From positions 1 through 45,205 of the forward strand of contig JAEUWB010000023.1 in NCBI GenBank assembly GCA_016786595.1: a DNA stretch of 45,205 nucleotides, read 5' to 3'. The notes under the pieces are model-generated. The model was not told the origin of the DNA, did no database searches, and was given only the letters and a program-made list of their open reading frames with translations. Below, one piece after another: positions 9,956-18,225 of this stretch (position 1 is its first letter; each line of letters opens with the position of its first letter). Position numbers and translations under genes: made by a program. This DNA comes from a bacterium (GTDB lineage Bacteria > Bdellovibrionota_C > UBA2361 > SZUA-149 > JAEUWB01).

Positions 9956-10877
9956 GATTGAAGATGTTAAATTTATCACGCAAGTTCCGAGTGAGAGAAT
10001 TACAACGTTGCGCCTCGGGGCCGCAGTTGATCTTCTCGAGCCACAGAGCCTGCCTGGCCTAATTAAGGCATTAAGTGTCTACGCAAGTGAGAATGTTCCA
10101 GTGCGAGTCCTGGGTGCAGGATCTAACGTAGTGCTTCCCGATCAGCCTCTGAAGTTTCCACTGCTGCACCTTGGGAGGGCTTTTGCTATGTCAGTTCCCT
10201 GCGAGCAACCTGCCAATGAAATGCCCCAAGCAGACATTGAGCATCTACCAAACAGCGATAAATTCACATTTACTGCTTTTTCTGGTGTTGCTTTAATGTC
10301 TCTGAGCCGCAAGCTTTGTGCAGCAGGATATGCGGGCTTGGAGTTTGCTAGCGGCATTCCGGCTTCGATTGGTGGTGCAATACGAATGAATGCCGGTGCG
10401 CATAATCGCGCCTTTGGCGATGTGATTGAATCCGTGCTTGTCGCTTCTGCCACAACTGGTTTGAACTGGGTAGCTGCTAAAGATTTAAAGTTTGCTTACC
10501 GCTCGTCTGCACTGACTAAGGATCAGGTTGCGGTAGCCTGTCATCTTTCAGTGCAAAAGGGAGAAATTTCTCAAATTCAGGAGAAACGCCGTGAATACCT
10601 TAACTATAGATCGCGCACGCAACCACTCACATTGGCTTCAGCCGGGTCAGTCTTTAAAAATCCACCGAACTATTCTGCAGGCGAATTATTAGAGAAAGTT
10701 GGACTGAAGGGTTATCAAGAAGGTGGCGTGATGTTTTCTGAAATGCATGCCAACTGGCTTGTTAAAGTTGATGATTCAGCTCAAGCTAGCCATGCCGAAA
10801 TATTAGTCGAAGTCGCTAAGCGTCGAGTGAAAGATTCCTTTGACGTAACTTTAGAGACCGAGATACAATTCTGGTAG
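9927..10877 (+). CDS. murB: UDP-N-acetylenolpyruvoylglucosamine reductase
   Basis: MurB is the FAD-dependent enzyme that reduces UDP-GlcNAc-enolpyruvate to UDP-MurNAc, upstream of MurC in the pathway. The 316-residue protein has the FAD-binding PCMH-type stretch VRVLGAGSNVVLPD, then ASGIPASIGGAIRMNAGA, a FAYRSSALT block with the conserved YRxS, and the C-terminal GSVFKNPPNYSAGELLEKVG with the catalytic serine region. The layout, with no long inserted domain, resembles the shorter type II MurB class. It begins inside murC. ATG codons at 9927 and 9933 are both in frame and cannot be separated by Shine-Dalgarno strength. Confidence 0.95.
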   Translation: MTMNKKVFSEIEDVKFITQVPSERITTLRLGAAVDLLEPQSLPGLIKALSVYASENVPVRVLGAGSNVVLPDQPLKFPLLHLGRAFAMSVPCEQPANEMPQADIEHLPNSDKFTFTAFSGVALMSLSRKLCAAGYAGLEFASGIPASIGGAIRMNAGAHNRAFGDVIESVLVASATTGLNWVAAKDLKFAYRSSALTKDQVAVACHLSVQKGEISQIQEKRREYLNYRSRTQPLTLASAGSVFKNPPNYSAGELLEKVGLKGYQEGGVMFSEMHANWLVKVDDSAQASHAEILVEVAKRRVKDSFDVTLETEIQFW

Positions 10878-10972
10878 TTTACTAGACTGAATGCCAAAAT
10901 AATATTACCCGTTGCCGAAAGTTTCTTTGACCGAAAAACTTTAGACAATTGGTAGCGCAGAAAGAATTAATC

Positions 10973-12154
10973 ATGAATAAAATCAAAATCGGCCTAATCT
11001 TTGGGGGACGCTCAGCGGAGCATGAGGTCTCGATTACTTCAGCAAAAAATATTCTCGCAGCACTGGATCGCAGTAAATATGCAGTAACTGCGATAGCAAT
11101 CACTCGCGACGGTCGATTTGTGACCGGAGCAGAAGAGAGTGTCCTGAATTATGCGCTTTTTTCAGCGCGACAAGAGATGCTGCCAAATAGCATGCTCAGC
11201 GTCTATCAAGCAGGACTTCAGGCCTTAAAGGTCGAAAATGGTCAAACTGCAATTCAGAAGTTGGAGCATGAGCTTTTAATTTCTCGAACTACGCTTCCTG
11301 ATGCTGTGCACGAGCAAGTTTCGCAAGCTGGGCTGCTCTCTAAGCTCGATGTAATTTTTCCTGTGCTACATGGAACATTTGGTGAAGACGGTGTAATTCA
11401 AGCGCTAATTCGTATGATCGATGTTGCTTGCGTTGGCTGCGGAGTAGCTGCATCAGCTGTCGCCATGGATAAGATTTTAACAAAGCAGTGCTTGGATGCG
11501 GCAGGTATTCCGCAAGTAAAGTGGACCTGGACGAATAGTGAAATTCTTGAGAGCGATTATACGCGGATTGAAACTATTATCGCCAGCGATTTTGGCGGTT
11601 ATCCGGTATTTACCAAGCCCGCCAATACCGGTTCAAGTATTGGCATTATCAAAGTTAAGAGCAGAACTGAATTACTTCCAGCACTTAGGGAAGCGGCTCG
11701 TTACGATCGGAGGATCTTAGTCGAACAAGCTTTTAAGGGTAGAGAATTAGAAATTGCAGTGCTCGGAAATCAAAGGATTGTGACTTCGCCGTGTACTTCG
11801 GAAATCATTCCTAAGCGAGAATTCTATGACTATATTGCTAAGTATCAGGATGATTCCACGGAAACAGTATGCCCTGCGCCATTAACAGAAGACTGCTTCA
11901 AGCGCATTCAAGCCTATGCGATTCAAGCATTTCGCGCGATTGATGGGGCAGGCATGGCGCGAATTGATTTTTTCTTCAATGAAAATACTAACGAAATTGT
12001 GCTTAATGAGATTAATACAATTCCCGGATTTACTTCGATTAGTCAGTACCCGAGTTTAATGCTTCAGGGCGGCTACACTTATGCGGGTTTAATCGAAGAA
12101 TTAATTCAGCTTGCGCTTGAACGACAGGAAAGCTTGAAGCGACTCGAAATCTAA
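10973..12154 (+). CDS. ddl: D-alanine--D-alanine ligase
   Basis: Ddl is an ATP-grasp enzyme that makes the D-Ala-D-Ala dipeptide used by MurF. The ATG at 10973 gives 393 residues and places IGLIFGGRSAEHEVSITSA at the N-terminus as in known Ddl proteins; a TTG at 10949 would add eight residues and is rejected. Other motifs are VLHGTFGEDGVIQ, VGCGVAASAVAMDK, TKPANTGSSIGI, GMARIDFFF and NEINTIPGFTSISQYP, the last two being metal- and substrate-binding blocks. The internal region around residues 60-115 is longer than in E. coli DdlB, as in DdlA-type or vancomycin-type ligases. A 95-base gap without a clear promoter separates it from murB. Confidence 0.95.
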   Translation: MNKIKIGLIFGGRSAEHEVSITSAKNILAALDRSKYAVTAIAITRDGRFVTGAEESVLNYALFSARQEMLPNSMLSVYQAGLQALKVENGQTAIQKLEHELLISRTTLPDAVHEQVSQAGLLSKLDVIFPVLHGTFGEDGVIQALIRMIDVACVGCGVAASAVAMDKILTKQCLDAAGIPQVKWTWTNSEILESDYTRIETIIASDFGGYPVFTKPANTGSSIGIIKVKSRTELLPALREAARYDRRILVEQAFKGRELEIAVLGNQRIVTSPCTSEIIPKREFYDYIAKYQDDSTETVCPAPLTEDCFKRIQAYAIQAFRAIDGAGMARIDFFFNENTNEIVLNEINTIPGFTSISQYPSLMLQGGYTYAGLIEELIQLALERQESLKRLEI

Positions 12155-12170
12155 TCCAGTGACGCTACAA

Positions 12171-13154
12171 ATGAATGCCAAATTTGCTCTAATTAGAATT
12201 TTTGGTCGACTAAGTATACTCTTGCAACTTGTGCTTGGACTAAATCTAGCGTTGGCGGATACTGCTAATCAGATTGAGCGCTTGCCAGAAGAAATTAGCA
12301 GTGAGTCTAGACGTAGGCAGGGAGCTTCAGACTCAAGTTTTGAGCAGTACCTTGATGTAGCCGGTGAAAAACTCGAGTACGCTGCCAGCCAGGCTGGGGA
12401 GTTAATCTCCAATGTAGCAGACAGGGCAACTGACATTTCTACTAATGCCACGCAGGTTAAAGCGATTGTAGTCAACGGCAATCATTATCTCTCAAGCCAG
12501 GAAATTATTAATCTTCTTAATCTGCAACTTCCAATATGGACGTGGGAGTTTAGTTTAGCAGATTTGAAGTCGCGCTTAGAGGCTAATCCCTGGATTGAGC
12601 GAGTTCAGATCTTACGCTCACCGGGCTCAGGGACTTTAAAAGTTAATATCTCTGAGGCTGAACCCTGGTTAGTGATCGCCTGTAGAGAAGAATCATGGCT
12701 TATTTCTAGAACTGAACGGCCGCTAACGGCACTTTCTGCAATTAATGATCAAGAACTTTTACTCAAAACTGCTGAATTGACTCGCCTTGAGGCAAATCAT
12801 TACCAAGGAAGTAGACAAGATTTAGAACACCCACTGATCAGTAAAGCATTACGCTCAATCGCTTACATCCTTAATGTCGAGGGACTTGGGGTGCCAATTG
12901 AGACTTACGAAATTCAGCAAGATGGCTCAATACTTGCGCGTCCACATTTGATTAACACGCCTGCAATCTATTTTAATGCAGACTCACATCTTGCTGCTGT
13001 GCAACTAAAATCTAATCTCTCTAAAATTCTTACTGATCTTAAAACTCGAAATGAACGTGCCCAGTCAGTCGATCTGCGCTTCGATGGACAGGCGATTGTT
13101 AAGCCAGCGCTACAGCTCTTAGCGGAAGAGAAAAGCCGCACAAATCAAAACTAA
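12171..13154 (+). CDS. ftsQ: Cell division protein FtsQ/DivIB
   Basis: FtsQ links the early and late divisome across the inner membrane. The protein has an N-terminal hydrophobic helix (about residues 11-30), a polar linker of about 70 residues, and a POTRA domain starting at VKAIVVNGNHYLSSQEI and continuing through NPWIERVQILR and LKVNISEAEPWLV. The C-terminal beta domain ends with SVDLRFDGQAIVKP, close to the FtsQ consensus. I prefer the ATG at 12171; a GTG at 12159 is also in frame. Oddities are the hydrophobic segment ending in LALADT, which looks like a signal-peptidase site, and the long linker before POTRA. It is the last dcw gene here: ftsA and ftsZ do not follow. Confidence 0.88.
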   Translation: MNAKFALIRIFGRLSILLQLVLGLNLALADTANQIERLPEEISSESRRRQGASDSSFEQYLDVAGEKLEYAASQAGELISNVADRATDISTNATQVKAIVVNGNHYLSSQEIINLLNLQLPIWTWEFSLADLKSRLEANPWIERVQILRSPGSGTLKVNISEAEPWLVIACREESWLISRTERPLTALSAINDQELLLKTAELTRLEANHYQGSRQDLEHPLISKALRSIAYILNVEGLGVPIETYEIQQDGSILARPHLINTPAIYFNADSHLAAVQLKSNLSKILTDLKTRNERAQSVDLRFDGQAIVKPALQLLAEEKSRTNQN

Positions 13155-13177
13155 TTATGTCAGCAGCGCAGCTAGCT

Positions 13178-13426
13178 CTAAGCATCAAATTGTTTGGTAA
13201 TTCTTCGGACTGAGAGAATGGCAGATTCGATAATTTGATTAACATTATTCTTGCCCAGCTCAATTTTAACCGATTCCAAAATATCGTCTGCGAGATTAAG
13301 CCTGAGCATACAGGCACTATCTAGTAAGGTAAAACGCAGGTCTAAATCTGGGAAACGCTCTGAGAGAGCATCAGCGACACTGACAAATTGTCTTTCAATA
13401 GTATTTTCTGTTTCCCTGGTATTCAT
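13178..13426 (-). CDS. Small protein of unknown function (82 aa)
   Basis: I do not recognise this protein. It is small and charged, without a signal peptide or membrane segment, and probably alpha-helical; it contains LSERFPDLDLRFTLLD and ends SVRRITKQFDA. Translation is credible because the ATG at 13426 is preceded by GGAGG at about seven bases. That Shine-Dalgarno sequence lies in the 3' arm of a perfect 9-bp hairpin (separate entry), so translation may be controlled. It points towards ftsQ and ends 23 bases from the ftsQ stop. No family can be assigned. Confidence 0.6.
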   Translation of the reverse strand: MNTRETENTIERQFVSVADALSERFPDLDLRFTLLDSACMLRLNLADDILESVKIELGKNNVNQIIESAILSVRRITKQFDA

Positions 13427-13428
13427 AA

Positions 13429-13455
13429 CACAGCCTCCGATCTTTAGAGGCTGTG
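13429..13455 (-). promoter_or_regulatory. Hairpin sequestering the ribosome binding site of the 82-aa gene
   Basis: Read on the minus strand, CACAGCCTC, a 9-base loop, and GAGGCTGTG form a perfect 9-bp stem. The ATG follows two bases after the stem. The only Shine-Dalgarno-like sequence, GGAGG, sits at the loop-stem junction and in the 3' arm, so it would be masked when the stem forms. No T run follows on either strand, which argues against an intrinsic terminator. A translational switch or RNA thermometer is inference. Confidence 0.5.
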
Positions 13456-13523
13456 CCTGAGCTGGGAGATTCCTGATTTTAGAAAGGCCAGGATTTGCTG
13501 AGACTTAGCGAGTCGTTCTAACT

Positions 13524-14213
13524 TTAGGCAACCATTCTTTCAAGACGTTCTAATTCTTCATCTACTTCGTAGGATAATTTTTGCACAACTAAATCCCACT
13601 CTAGTGGACTAAGCGGAGGCACTGGATCCGAATCAATTACGGCATCAAGCGCACTTTCTTCTAAAAATAGCTTACGATTGAGTAGCTCATGAGCATCGAT
13701 TAGCGCTACAGCTGATCCATTATCAAGTAAATCACGAACTTCAGAAGTACGGATGCTTAAAGCTCTTAAGATTCTTTTGAGTTTGCTGATATTTTCCAGT
13801 GCACGTCGTGAGACGATATATGTGCGGTGTAGGGCAACTTCCTCTTGGCTACGGATTTTTTGGTATACAGAATCAACCAAAGCTTCAAGTTGCGAAACTC
13901 GATGACTGACTTCACTACGTGTAGAATCCGAAGTAGCTAAGCCCAATTTCTCACGGTGAACGAAATATCCGGTTAATCCCGCAAAAAATACAAAAATAAT
14001 TGCTACTGTGGCAGTGGCGACAATCGGGTGCAAATCTTGTGAAATCAAACTATAGCCATACTTGAAGTATGCAAGTACTGACACAATGCCAACTAGCGCA
14101 GCAAGTGCAGCATTGCCGCGTTGACGGCTAAAAATTCGTTTCAAATTATTGTTTTTAACTGACTGAATATAAATCATTCTGTCCATATTCTTCCTATCTG
14201 TGTAATCTTTCAC
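13524..14213 (-). CDS. Two-TM membrane protein with coiled-coil-like cytoplasmic tail, unknown function
   Basis: I do not recognise the family. The N-terminus is basic (KNNNLKRIFSRQRG) and leads into two hydrophobic segments, about residues 34-58 and 64-85. A helical, charged C-terminal domain follows, with SQLEALVDSVYQKI and repeated Leu/Glu/Arg patterns that suggest coiled coil. The end is strongly acidic (EVDEELERLERMVA). Two starts are possible: a GTG at 14213 with AGGAG only two bases away, and an ATG at 14186 (residue 10) preceded by AGGA at five bases. The second has the better spacing. It follows the amidotransferase gene on the same strand after an 87-base gap. Confidence 0.65.
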   Translation of the reverse strand: MKDYTDRKNMDRMIYIQSVKNNNLKRIFSRQRGNAALAALVGIVSVLAYFKYGYSLISQDLHPIVATATVAIIFVFFAGLTGYFVHREKLGLATSDSTRSEVSHRVSQLEALVDSVYQKIRSQEEVALHRTYIVSRRALENISKLKRILRALSIRTSEVRDLLDNGSAVALIDAHELLNRKLFLEESALDAVIDSDPVPPLSPLEWDLVVQKLSYEVDEELERLERMVA

Positions 14214-14300
14214 AGCTCCTACCTATATATCACTAGCCACGGCTGAATTGCTTCACATAATTCACAAAAAGTTATGCTAATAAGTACGGAATAGTTGCCT

Positions 14301-14909
14301 CTAGAGGGAAATAAATGCCTGGAATAATTGAGAACCCTGTTCGGATGTGATCGATTCTGGGTGAAATTGTATGCCGATCACGCTCTGGTGGATCTTATGT
14401 CTTAAAGCCATAATTGGTCTTAAACTTGGGCCTTGAACAGGGCTAGGGTCAGTAGGCCTGGAAACAGCTAAAACTTCTAATTCTTCAGGTAGAGTGTTTG
14501 GGTCAACAAGCAAGGAATTGTATCTCGTCATCAGTAGAGGTGACGGTAATCCCCTAAAAATACTTTTTTGATTGTGCATAATTTCAACAGTTTTGCCATG
14601 GAGTGGGTGAGTGTCACGGACGATCCTGCCGCCGCAAACTTGACCAATAATTTGATGTCCCAGGCAGACTCCAAGAATTGGAATGCGTCCAATAAAATAT
14701 CTTACAACTTCTAGGCAAACACCACTTTCCTTCGGCGTGCAGGGGCCTGGTGAAATCAATAGGCGCTTAGGTGCGAGCTCAATAATTTCAGCTAGCGACA
14801 GCTCATCGTTCTTAATAACTTTAATTTCGGACTCGCTCATCCCTAACTCAGCGAATGCGTGCACGAGGTTGAATGTATAAGAATCATAATTATCGATCAC
14901 TAAAAACAT
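14301..14909 (-). CDS. trpG: Glutamine amidotransferase subunit of anthranilate/aminodeoxychorismate synthase
   Basis: This class I glutamine amidotransferase releases ammonia from glutamine for the chorismate-binding partner encoded just upstream. The 202 residues contain VIDNYDSYTFNLV, ISPGPCTPKESG, the nucleophile block GVCLGHQIIGQ (Cys82), MHNQKSIFRGL, MTRYNSLLV, and GIQFHPES, which supplies the His and Glu of the triad. I chose the ATG at 14909, six bases after the partner's stop, over a TTG at 14924. The GPCTP variant occurs in both PabA and some TrpG proteins, so tryptophan and folate roles cannot be separated; one protein may serve both. Confidence 0.9.
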   Translation of the reverse strand: MFLVIDNYDSYTFNLVHAFAELGMSESEIKVIKNDELSLAEIIELAPKRLLISPGPCTPKESGVCLEVVRYFIGRIPILGVCLGHQIIGQVCGGRIVRDTHPLHGKTVEIMHNQKSIFRGLPSPLLMTRYNSLLVDPNTLPEELEVLAVSRPTDPSPVQGPSLRPIMALRHKIHQSVIGIQFHPESITSEQGSQLFQAFISL

Positions 14910-14914
14910 ACTAC

Positions 14915-16318
14915 TCACTTGCAAATTTTAAAACCAAATGCATTAACCACAGCTTGTGCTTTCCAAAGACACTCCTCGTACTCACGTTCCGGCACGGAGT
15001 CATAGACGATGCCTGCACCTGCACGTATTTGAATTTCATTTTCATAAATTTCAGCCGCTCGAATAATTACAGCTGCTTCAAGATCGCTTGCTGACTGGGC
15101 ACGGAAGAACATTCCACCCCAAATTCCTCGCGGTTGCTCTTCAAGTTCAGAAATGATTTCCATCGCTCGTAATTTAGGTGTGCCAGTTAAGGTCGCAATT
15201 GGTAGGCAAGACAAAATTGCATCGAATAAGTTCTTACTTTGCAGCAATTCACCAGACACTCCTGAAACAAGATGATGAACATTCTGATAACTTTCAACGC
15301 TTAAGAGATCGGTAACTTTCACACTGCCAAATTTAGCAACGCGGCCGATGTCGTTACGGACGTGATCGACTAACATCACATGTTCTGCTCGTTCTTTTAA
15401 GTGTTCTTTGAGAGTTAGTGCCTGCAGTTGATCGAGCTCGCTTGTGTTGCCACGTGGAATTGTTCCTGCGACAGGGCGCATTTCCAGTTGAAACCCTGCC
15501 TGCCCAGAATTTTGTCGCGTAAACCTCAGCATCAGCTCAGGCGATGCGCCAAGTAATTCTAGTTGCTGCATGCGCATGTAAAAATGAAACGGTGAAGGAT
15601 TGCTTTCACGTAATCGCAAATAGGCCTGGAGTGTATCTGGTCGTCTGGATGAGTTAAACTTTGTACTGAGGATTAAGCTTAAAACTATTTGATAAGCATC
15701 TCCTGCAGCAATGTAATCCTTAAGCTTGAGGACTTTTTCAATAAATGCAGGCGCTTTTGGGTCGATCGTAAGAGGGCTTAAGTTATTGCACCTACCTTCT
15801 TGCCGATCAATTATTGACTCAGCATGTAAAATGCTTGCCTGCAATTTAGCACTAAGCTTGCCGAGATCTAAATCCGACTGTACTAGTAATCGAATCTCTT
15901 GATTTTGCTTGTCGATTACCAGTGCAATAGCTGGCGTTATAACTTCGAACAGTGGCGTTTTCTTATTACTGGAAAAATTGCGAATGCGGTCAAACTGGGC
16001 AAGTAAATCATAGGCAATCACGCCAATTGAGCCACAGGGGAAATCGAGATCTGAAAAGTCAGGTAATTGCTCAAAATAACGCTGATACTCTTGCTCTGAG
16101 AGCTTGCACTCGGCATCAACCAGAATACGTTTTTCAGTTTCAAGAATGCAATATGTGTAACGCGCGGCTTTGAATGATGAGCTAGTCTCCAGCGCTTCGT
16201 TTCGCGCAGCAGAACTCTCCCAAATCGCACAGATCCCAAAATCGAGAGCAATTTCGATTAGCAGTTGATTGAGAGTTGCAGAGTTAAAACTAAATTTTGC
16301 TGTTTTGTAATTGCTCAC
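14915..16318 (-). CDS. trpE: Chorismate-binding synthase component I (anthranilate synthase TrpE-like, PabB possible)
   Basis: This enzyme aminates chorismate using ammonia from the adjacent amidotransferase. The C-terminal chorismate-binding domain shows LLGASPELMLRF, RPVAGTIPRGNT, KERAEHVMLVDHVRNDIGRV, LTGTPKLRAMEIISELE and RAGAGIVYDSVPEREYEE. The PVAGT block has alanine where 4-amino-4-deoxychorismate synthases typically have lysine (PIKGT), and AGAGIV also leans to TrpE. Against this, the GGMFFRAQSASDLEAA stretch is unlike the usual GGxxGY...GNMD. The frame is open up to 16417, but the GTG at 16318 gives 467 residues, the normal size, and avoids an 89-base overlap with the recombinase gene. 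The other trp or folate genes are not in the window. Confidence 0.82.
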   Translation of the reverse strand: MSNYKTAKFSFNSATLNQLLIEIALDFGICAIWESSAARNEALETSSSFKAARYTYCILETEKRILVDAECKLSEQEYQRYFEQLPDFSDLDFPCGSIGVIAYDLLAQFDRIRNFSSNKKTPLFEVITPAIALVIDKQNQEIRLLVQSDLDLGKLSAKLQASILHAESIIDRQEGRCNNLSPLTIDPKAPAFIEKVLKLKDYIAAGDAYQIVLSLILSTKFNSSRRPDTLQAYLRLRESNPSPFHFYMRMQQLELLGASPELMLRFTRQNSGQAGFQLEMRPVAGTIPRGNTSELDQLQALTLKEHLKERAEHVMLVDHVRNDIGRVAKFGSVKVTDLLSVESYQNVHHLVSGVSGELLQSKNLFDAILSCLPIATLTGTPKLRAMEIISELEEQPRGIWGGMFFRAQSASDLEAAVIIRAAEIYENEIQIRAGAGIVYDSVPEREYEECLWKAQAVVNAFGFKICK

Positions 16319-16328
16319 TGCAATAGGA

Positions 16329-17396
16329 TCACTTTTTTTCGCCAAGACTAGACTCAATTGCTTTGGCAATTTCCTCTTCTGTCCGTTCGGTGTAGCGCAT
16401 TGTAGTGCGTACATCACTATGACCTAAGGCTTGCGCGACTAAACGCACGTCCTTTGAACTATTTAATAGTCCCAAGGCAAAGGTATGTCTTAAGCGGTGT
16501 GGATGCAAGCTCCCGAGATTGTCATTGATTTGCTGCTGGGCTTTGTTGCCAAATGCACGAATAATTCGCCAGACTGTCTTGGGTGCAAGTCCAAGGGAAC
16601 TTGCATCGGCAGGGTGAGCTGCCCGAAAGCTAACAATTAATGGTGCGCGTGTGAGATAGTTTTGATCAACATCGGGTAGATGTTTAACAACTTGCTGCTG
16701 GCGTAGCTTGAGATATGTTTCGAGTAGATTACGTAATTTTGTATTGATGTAGACGTTACGGAATTTACGCCCCTTTGTGCGAACATTTTTTAACCAACAT
16801 AAATCATCACTGACTTGTTGCCGTGTAAGCAGTCGTACTTCATCTGCGCGTAGCCCAGTTTCAAGTAAGAGTTGCAATAAAAGGCAATTACGCAGATTAG
16901 TAAAGTCGTCTAGTGTAGTAGGCTCACTGACACTCGATAAAGCAGCTAATTCTTCCGGTTCTAAGCCTTTAGGACGTGTAGCGCGTTGTTGCGGTCCTTT
17001 TACCTCGCGGGCTGGGTTAATATAACCTGGAACGCGCTCAGCCAGTGTCCTGCCGAAATGCTTAATTGTTGCTAAGCGTCGAGAAACAGTTGCCGGAGAC
17101 TCGCCAATGCGAATCCGATCATCAACAAAAGCTTGTGTTCTTTCGTAGGTCCAGTCAGCAATGGTGACAGTCTCAACTTTATTCCGACTGCCAGCTACAA
17201 ATAAAAGAAAATGCTGTAGATCGTAACGCTTTGCCTTGGCAGTATGTGAGTCGCCTTGAGCGTAATAGCGAAGATAGTTTTCGATCACAGACATCAAGCG
17301 TTCAACGTGGATTTGCCCCTGAGTGGATGACCTCAGGCTAGGCACGTCACCCGCTGTAAAAATTGAACTAGAATTACTACTATCGTTTGAGCCCAT
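16329..17396 (-). CDS. Tyrosine recombinase, XerC/XerD-like
   Basis: This is a site-specific tyrosine recombinase. The N-terminal SAM-like core-binding domain covers about residues 31-125 and the catalytic domain about 145-345. The catalytic residues are visible: Arg183 in GLRADEVRLL, His300 and Arg303 in HRLRHTF, His326 in LGHSDVRTT, and Tyr335 in MRYT. At 355 residues it is longer than typical XerC/D (about 300) because of a Ser-rich N-terminal extension of about 30 residues; the start is not backed by a Shine-Dalgarno sequence, and Met35 is an alternative. It sits in a run of housekeeping-type genes rather than at the edge of an element, which favours chromosome dimer resolution over phage integration. 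Confidence 0.85.
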   Translation of the reverse strand: MGSNDSSNSSSIFTAGDVPSLRSSTQGQIHVERLMSVIENYLRYYAQGDSHTAKAKRYDLQHFLLFVAGSRNKVETVTIADWTYERTQAFVDDRIRIGESPATVSRRLATIKHFGRTLAERVPGYINPAREVKGPQQRATRPKGLEPEELAALSSVSEPTTLDDFTNLRNCLLLQLLLETGLRADEVRLLTRQQVSDDLCWLKNVRTKGRKFRNVYINTKLRNLLETYLKLRQQQVVKHLPDVDQNYLTRAPLIVSFRAAHPADASSLGLAPKTVWRIIRAFGNKAQQQINDNLGSLHPHRLRHTFALGLLNSSKDVRLVAQALGHSDVRTTMRYTERTEEEIAKAIESSLGEKK

Positions 17397-17463
17397 AATG
17401 CAGTCGATGTGCCATGATACTTGCTGACATTATCGGGCATAGCCTAGGATCTGGCAAGCTGCA

Positions 17464-18225
17464 TTAGTTAGTGATGGGGAGCTTGCTCAGTGCTCGCTTG
17501 TATAGGAATTGAGCACTTTGAGAGCGTCGTGACAGTTCTTGATAGAGCTCTTCAAATTCACTGCGCTCGGTATCAGGCATTAACTTCGCATCGATTCGGT
17601 GTAAAATCGACCCGGGAATTTCAACTCCGGCACTTAATTTTGTAGAGTCGATGAAAATTCTGTCCTTGCCCCAGAATCGGGAGATTTCTACAAGGGCATT
17701 TTGAGTAGGTGGGGCAGGTTGGTTCTGATCTTCTGGTCTAGTAAAATATTCGGACAAAATATGCTTCCTACGGAGTAGCACGGCTGCTTGCAACTCATGG
17801 AAGTCTTGGCCATAGAGTTTAAAAATTAAGTGCAAATTGGCTCTCAAGTATTGAAATAGTGTCTGTAGATGTGTGCAGTGTTCGACTGTGCATGAGCATA
17901 GAAAGTTAGCACCAGTTGGTTTAAAGCCGACCTGACTCTCGCAGATTACGTTAATTAGTTGAATTGATTCGAGTTCGATTTGTGAATTCCTAATTGCATG
18001 AGCTATAAATGAGTTTTTGGCAATTGCATCGACTACAAGGTTCCACTGATCCGCAGCTAGTGGGTCAACGGTGATTTTAGTATTAACAACGCCATGCGTT
18101 AGATCGCTCAGGTTCATACTAATCAGTCCTGGCTCTGCGAGGACGTCTGTCTTCAGACGAGCGAGATCGATCGCTTGACTTGCTGCGCTCTCGAATAATC
18201 TAACTGCGATTGCTTCAGATATCAC
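17464..18225 (-). CDS. SWIM zinc-finger protein, partner of SNF2 helicase
   Basis: The protein (253 residues) contains a SWIM-type metal-binding motif: Cys110, Cys112, Cys117 and His119 in LCSCTVEHCTHL, the CxCxnCxH pattern. SWIM domains are commonly found fused to or encoded next to bacterial SNF2 ATPases and are thought to bind DNA or protein. The rest is not recognisable. The GTG start at 18225 overlaps the SNF2 gene's end by 11 bases and is preceded by a near-perfect AAGGAGG located inside the SNF2 gene, so the two are almost certainly translationally coupled. The role is inferred from this pairing. Confidence 0.78.
   Translation of the reverse strand: MISEAIAVRLFESAASQAIDLARLKTDVLAEPGLISMNLSDLTHGVVNTKITVDPLAADQWNLVVDAIAKNSFIAHAIRNSQIELESIQLINVICESQVGFKPTGANFLCSCTVEHCTHLQTLFQYLRANLHLIFKLYGQDFHELQAAVLLRRKHILSEYFTRPEDQNQPAPPTQNALVEISRFWGKDRIFIDSTKLSAGVEIPGSILHRIDAKLMPDTERSEFEELYQELSRRSQSAQFLYKRALSKLPITN

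Noticed and set aside
13429-13455. Intrinsic terminator for ftsQ or the 82-aa gene
   Set aside because: There is no T run after the stem on either strand, and it lies at the 5' end of the minus-strand gene.
16319-16417. Longer N-terminus for the TrpE-like protein
   Set aside because: It would overlap the recombinase gene by 89 bases and adds residues not typical of the family.
16329-17396. Integrase of a mobile element
   Set aside because: The flanks are housekeeping-type genes in one co-directional run, and no attachment site, tRNA or element genes were seen nearby.
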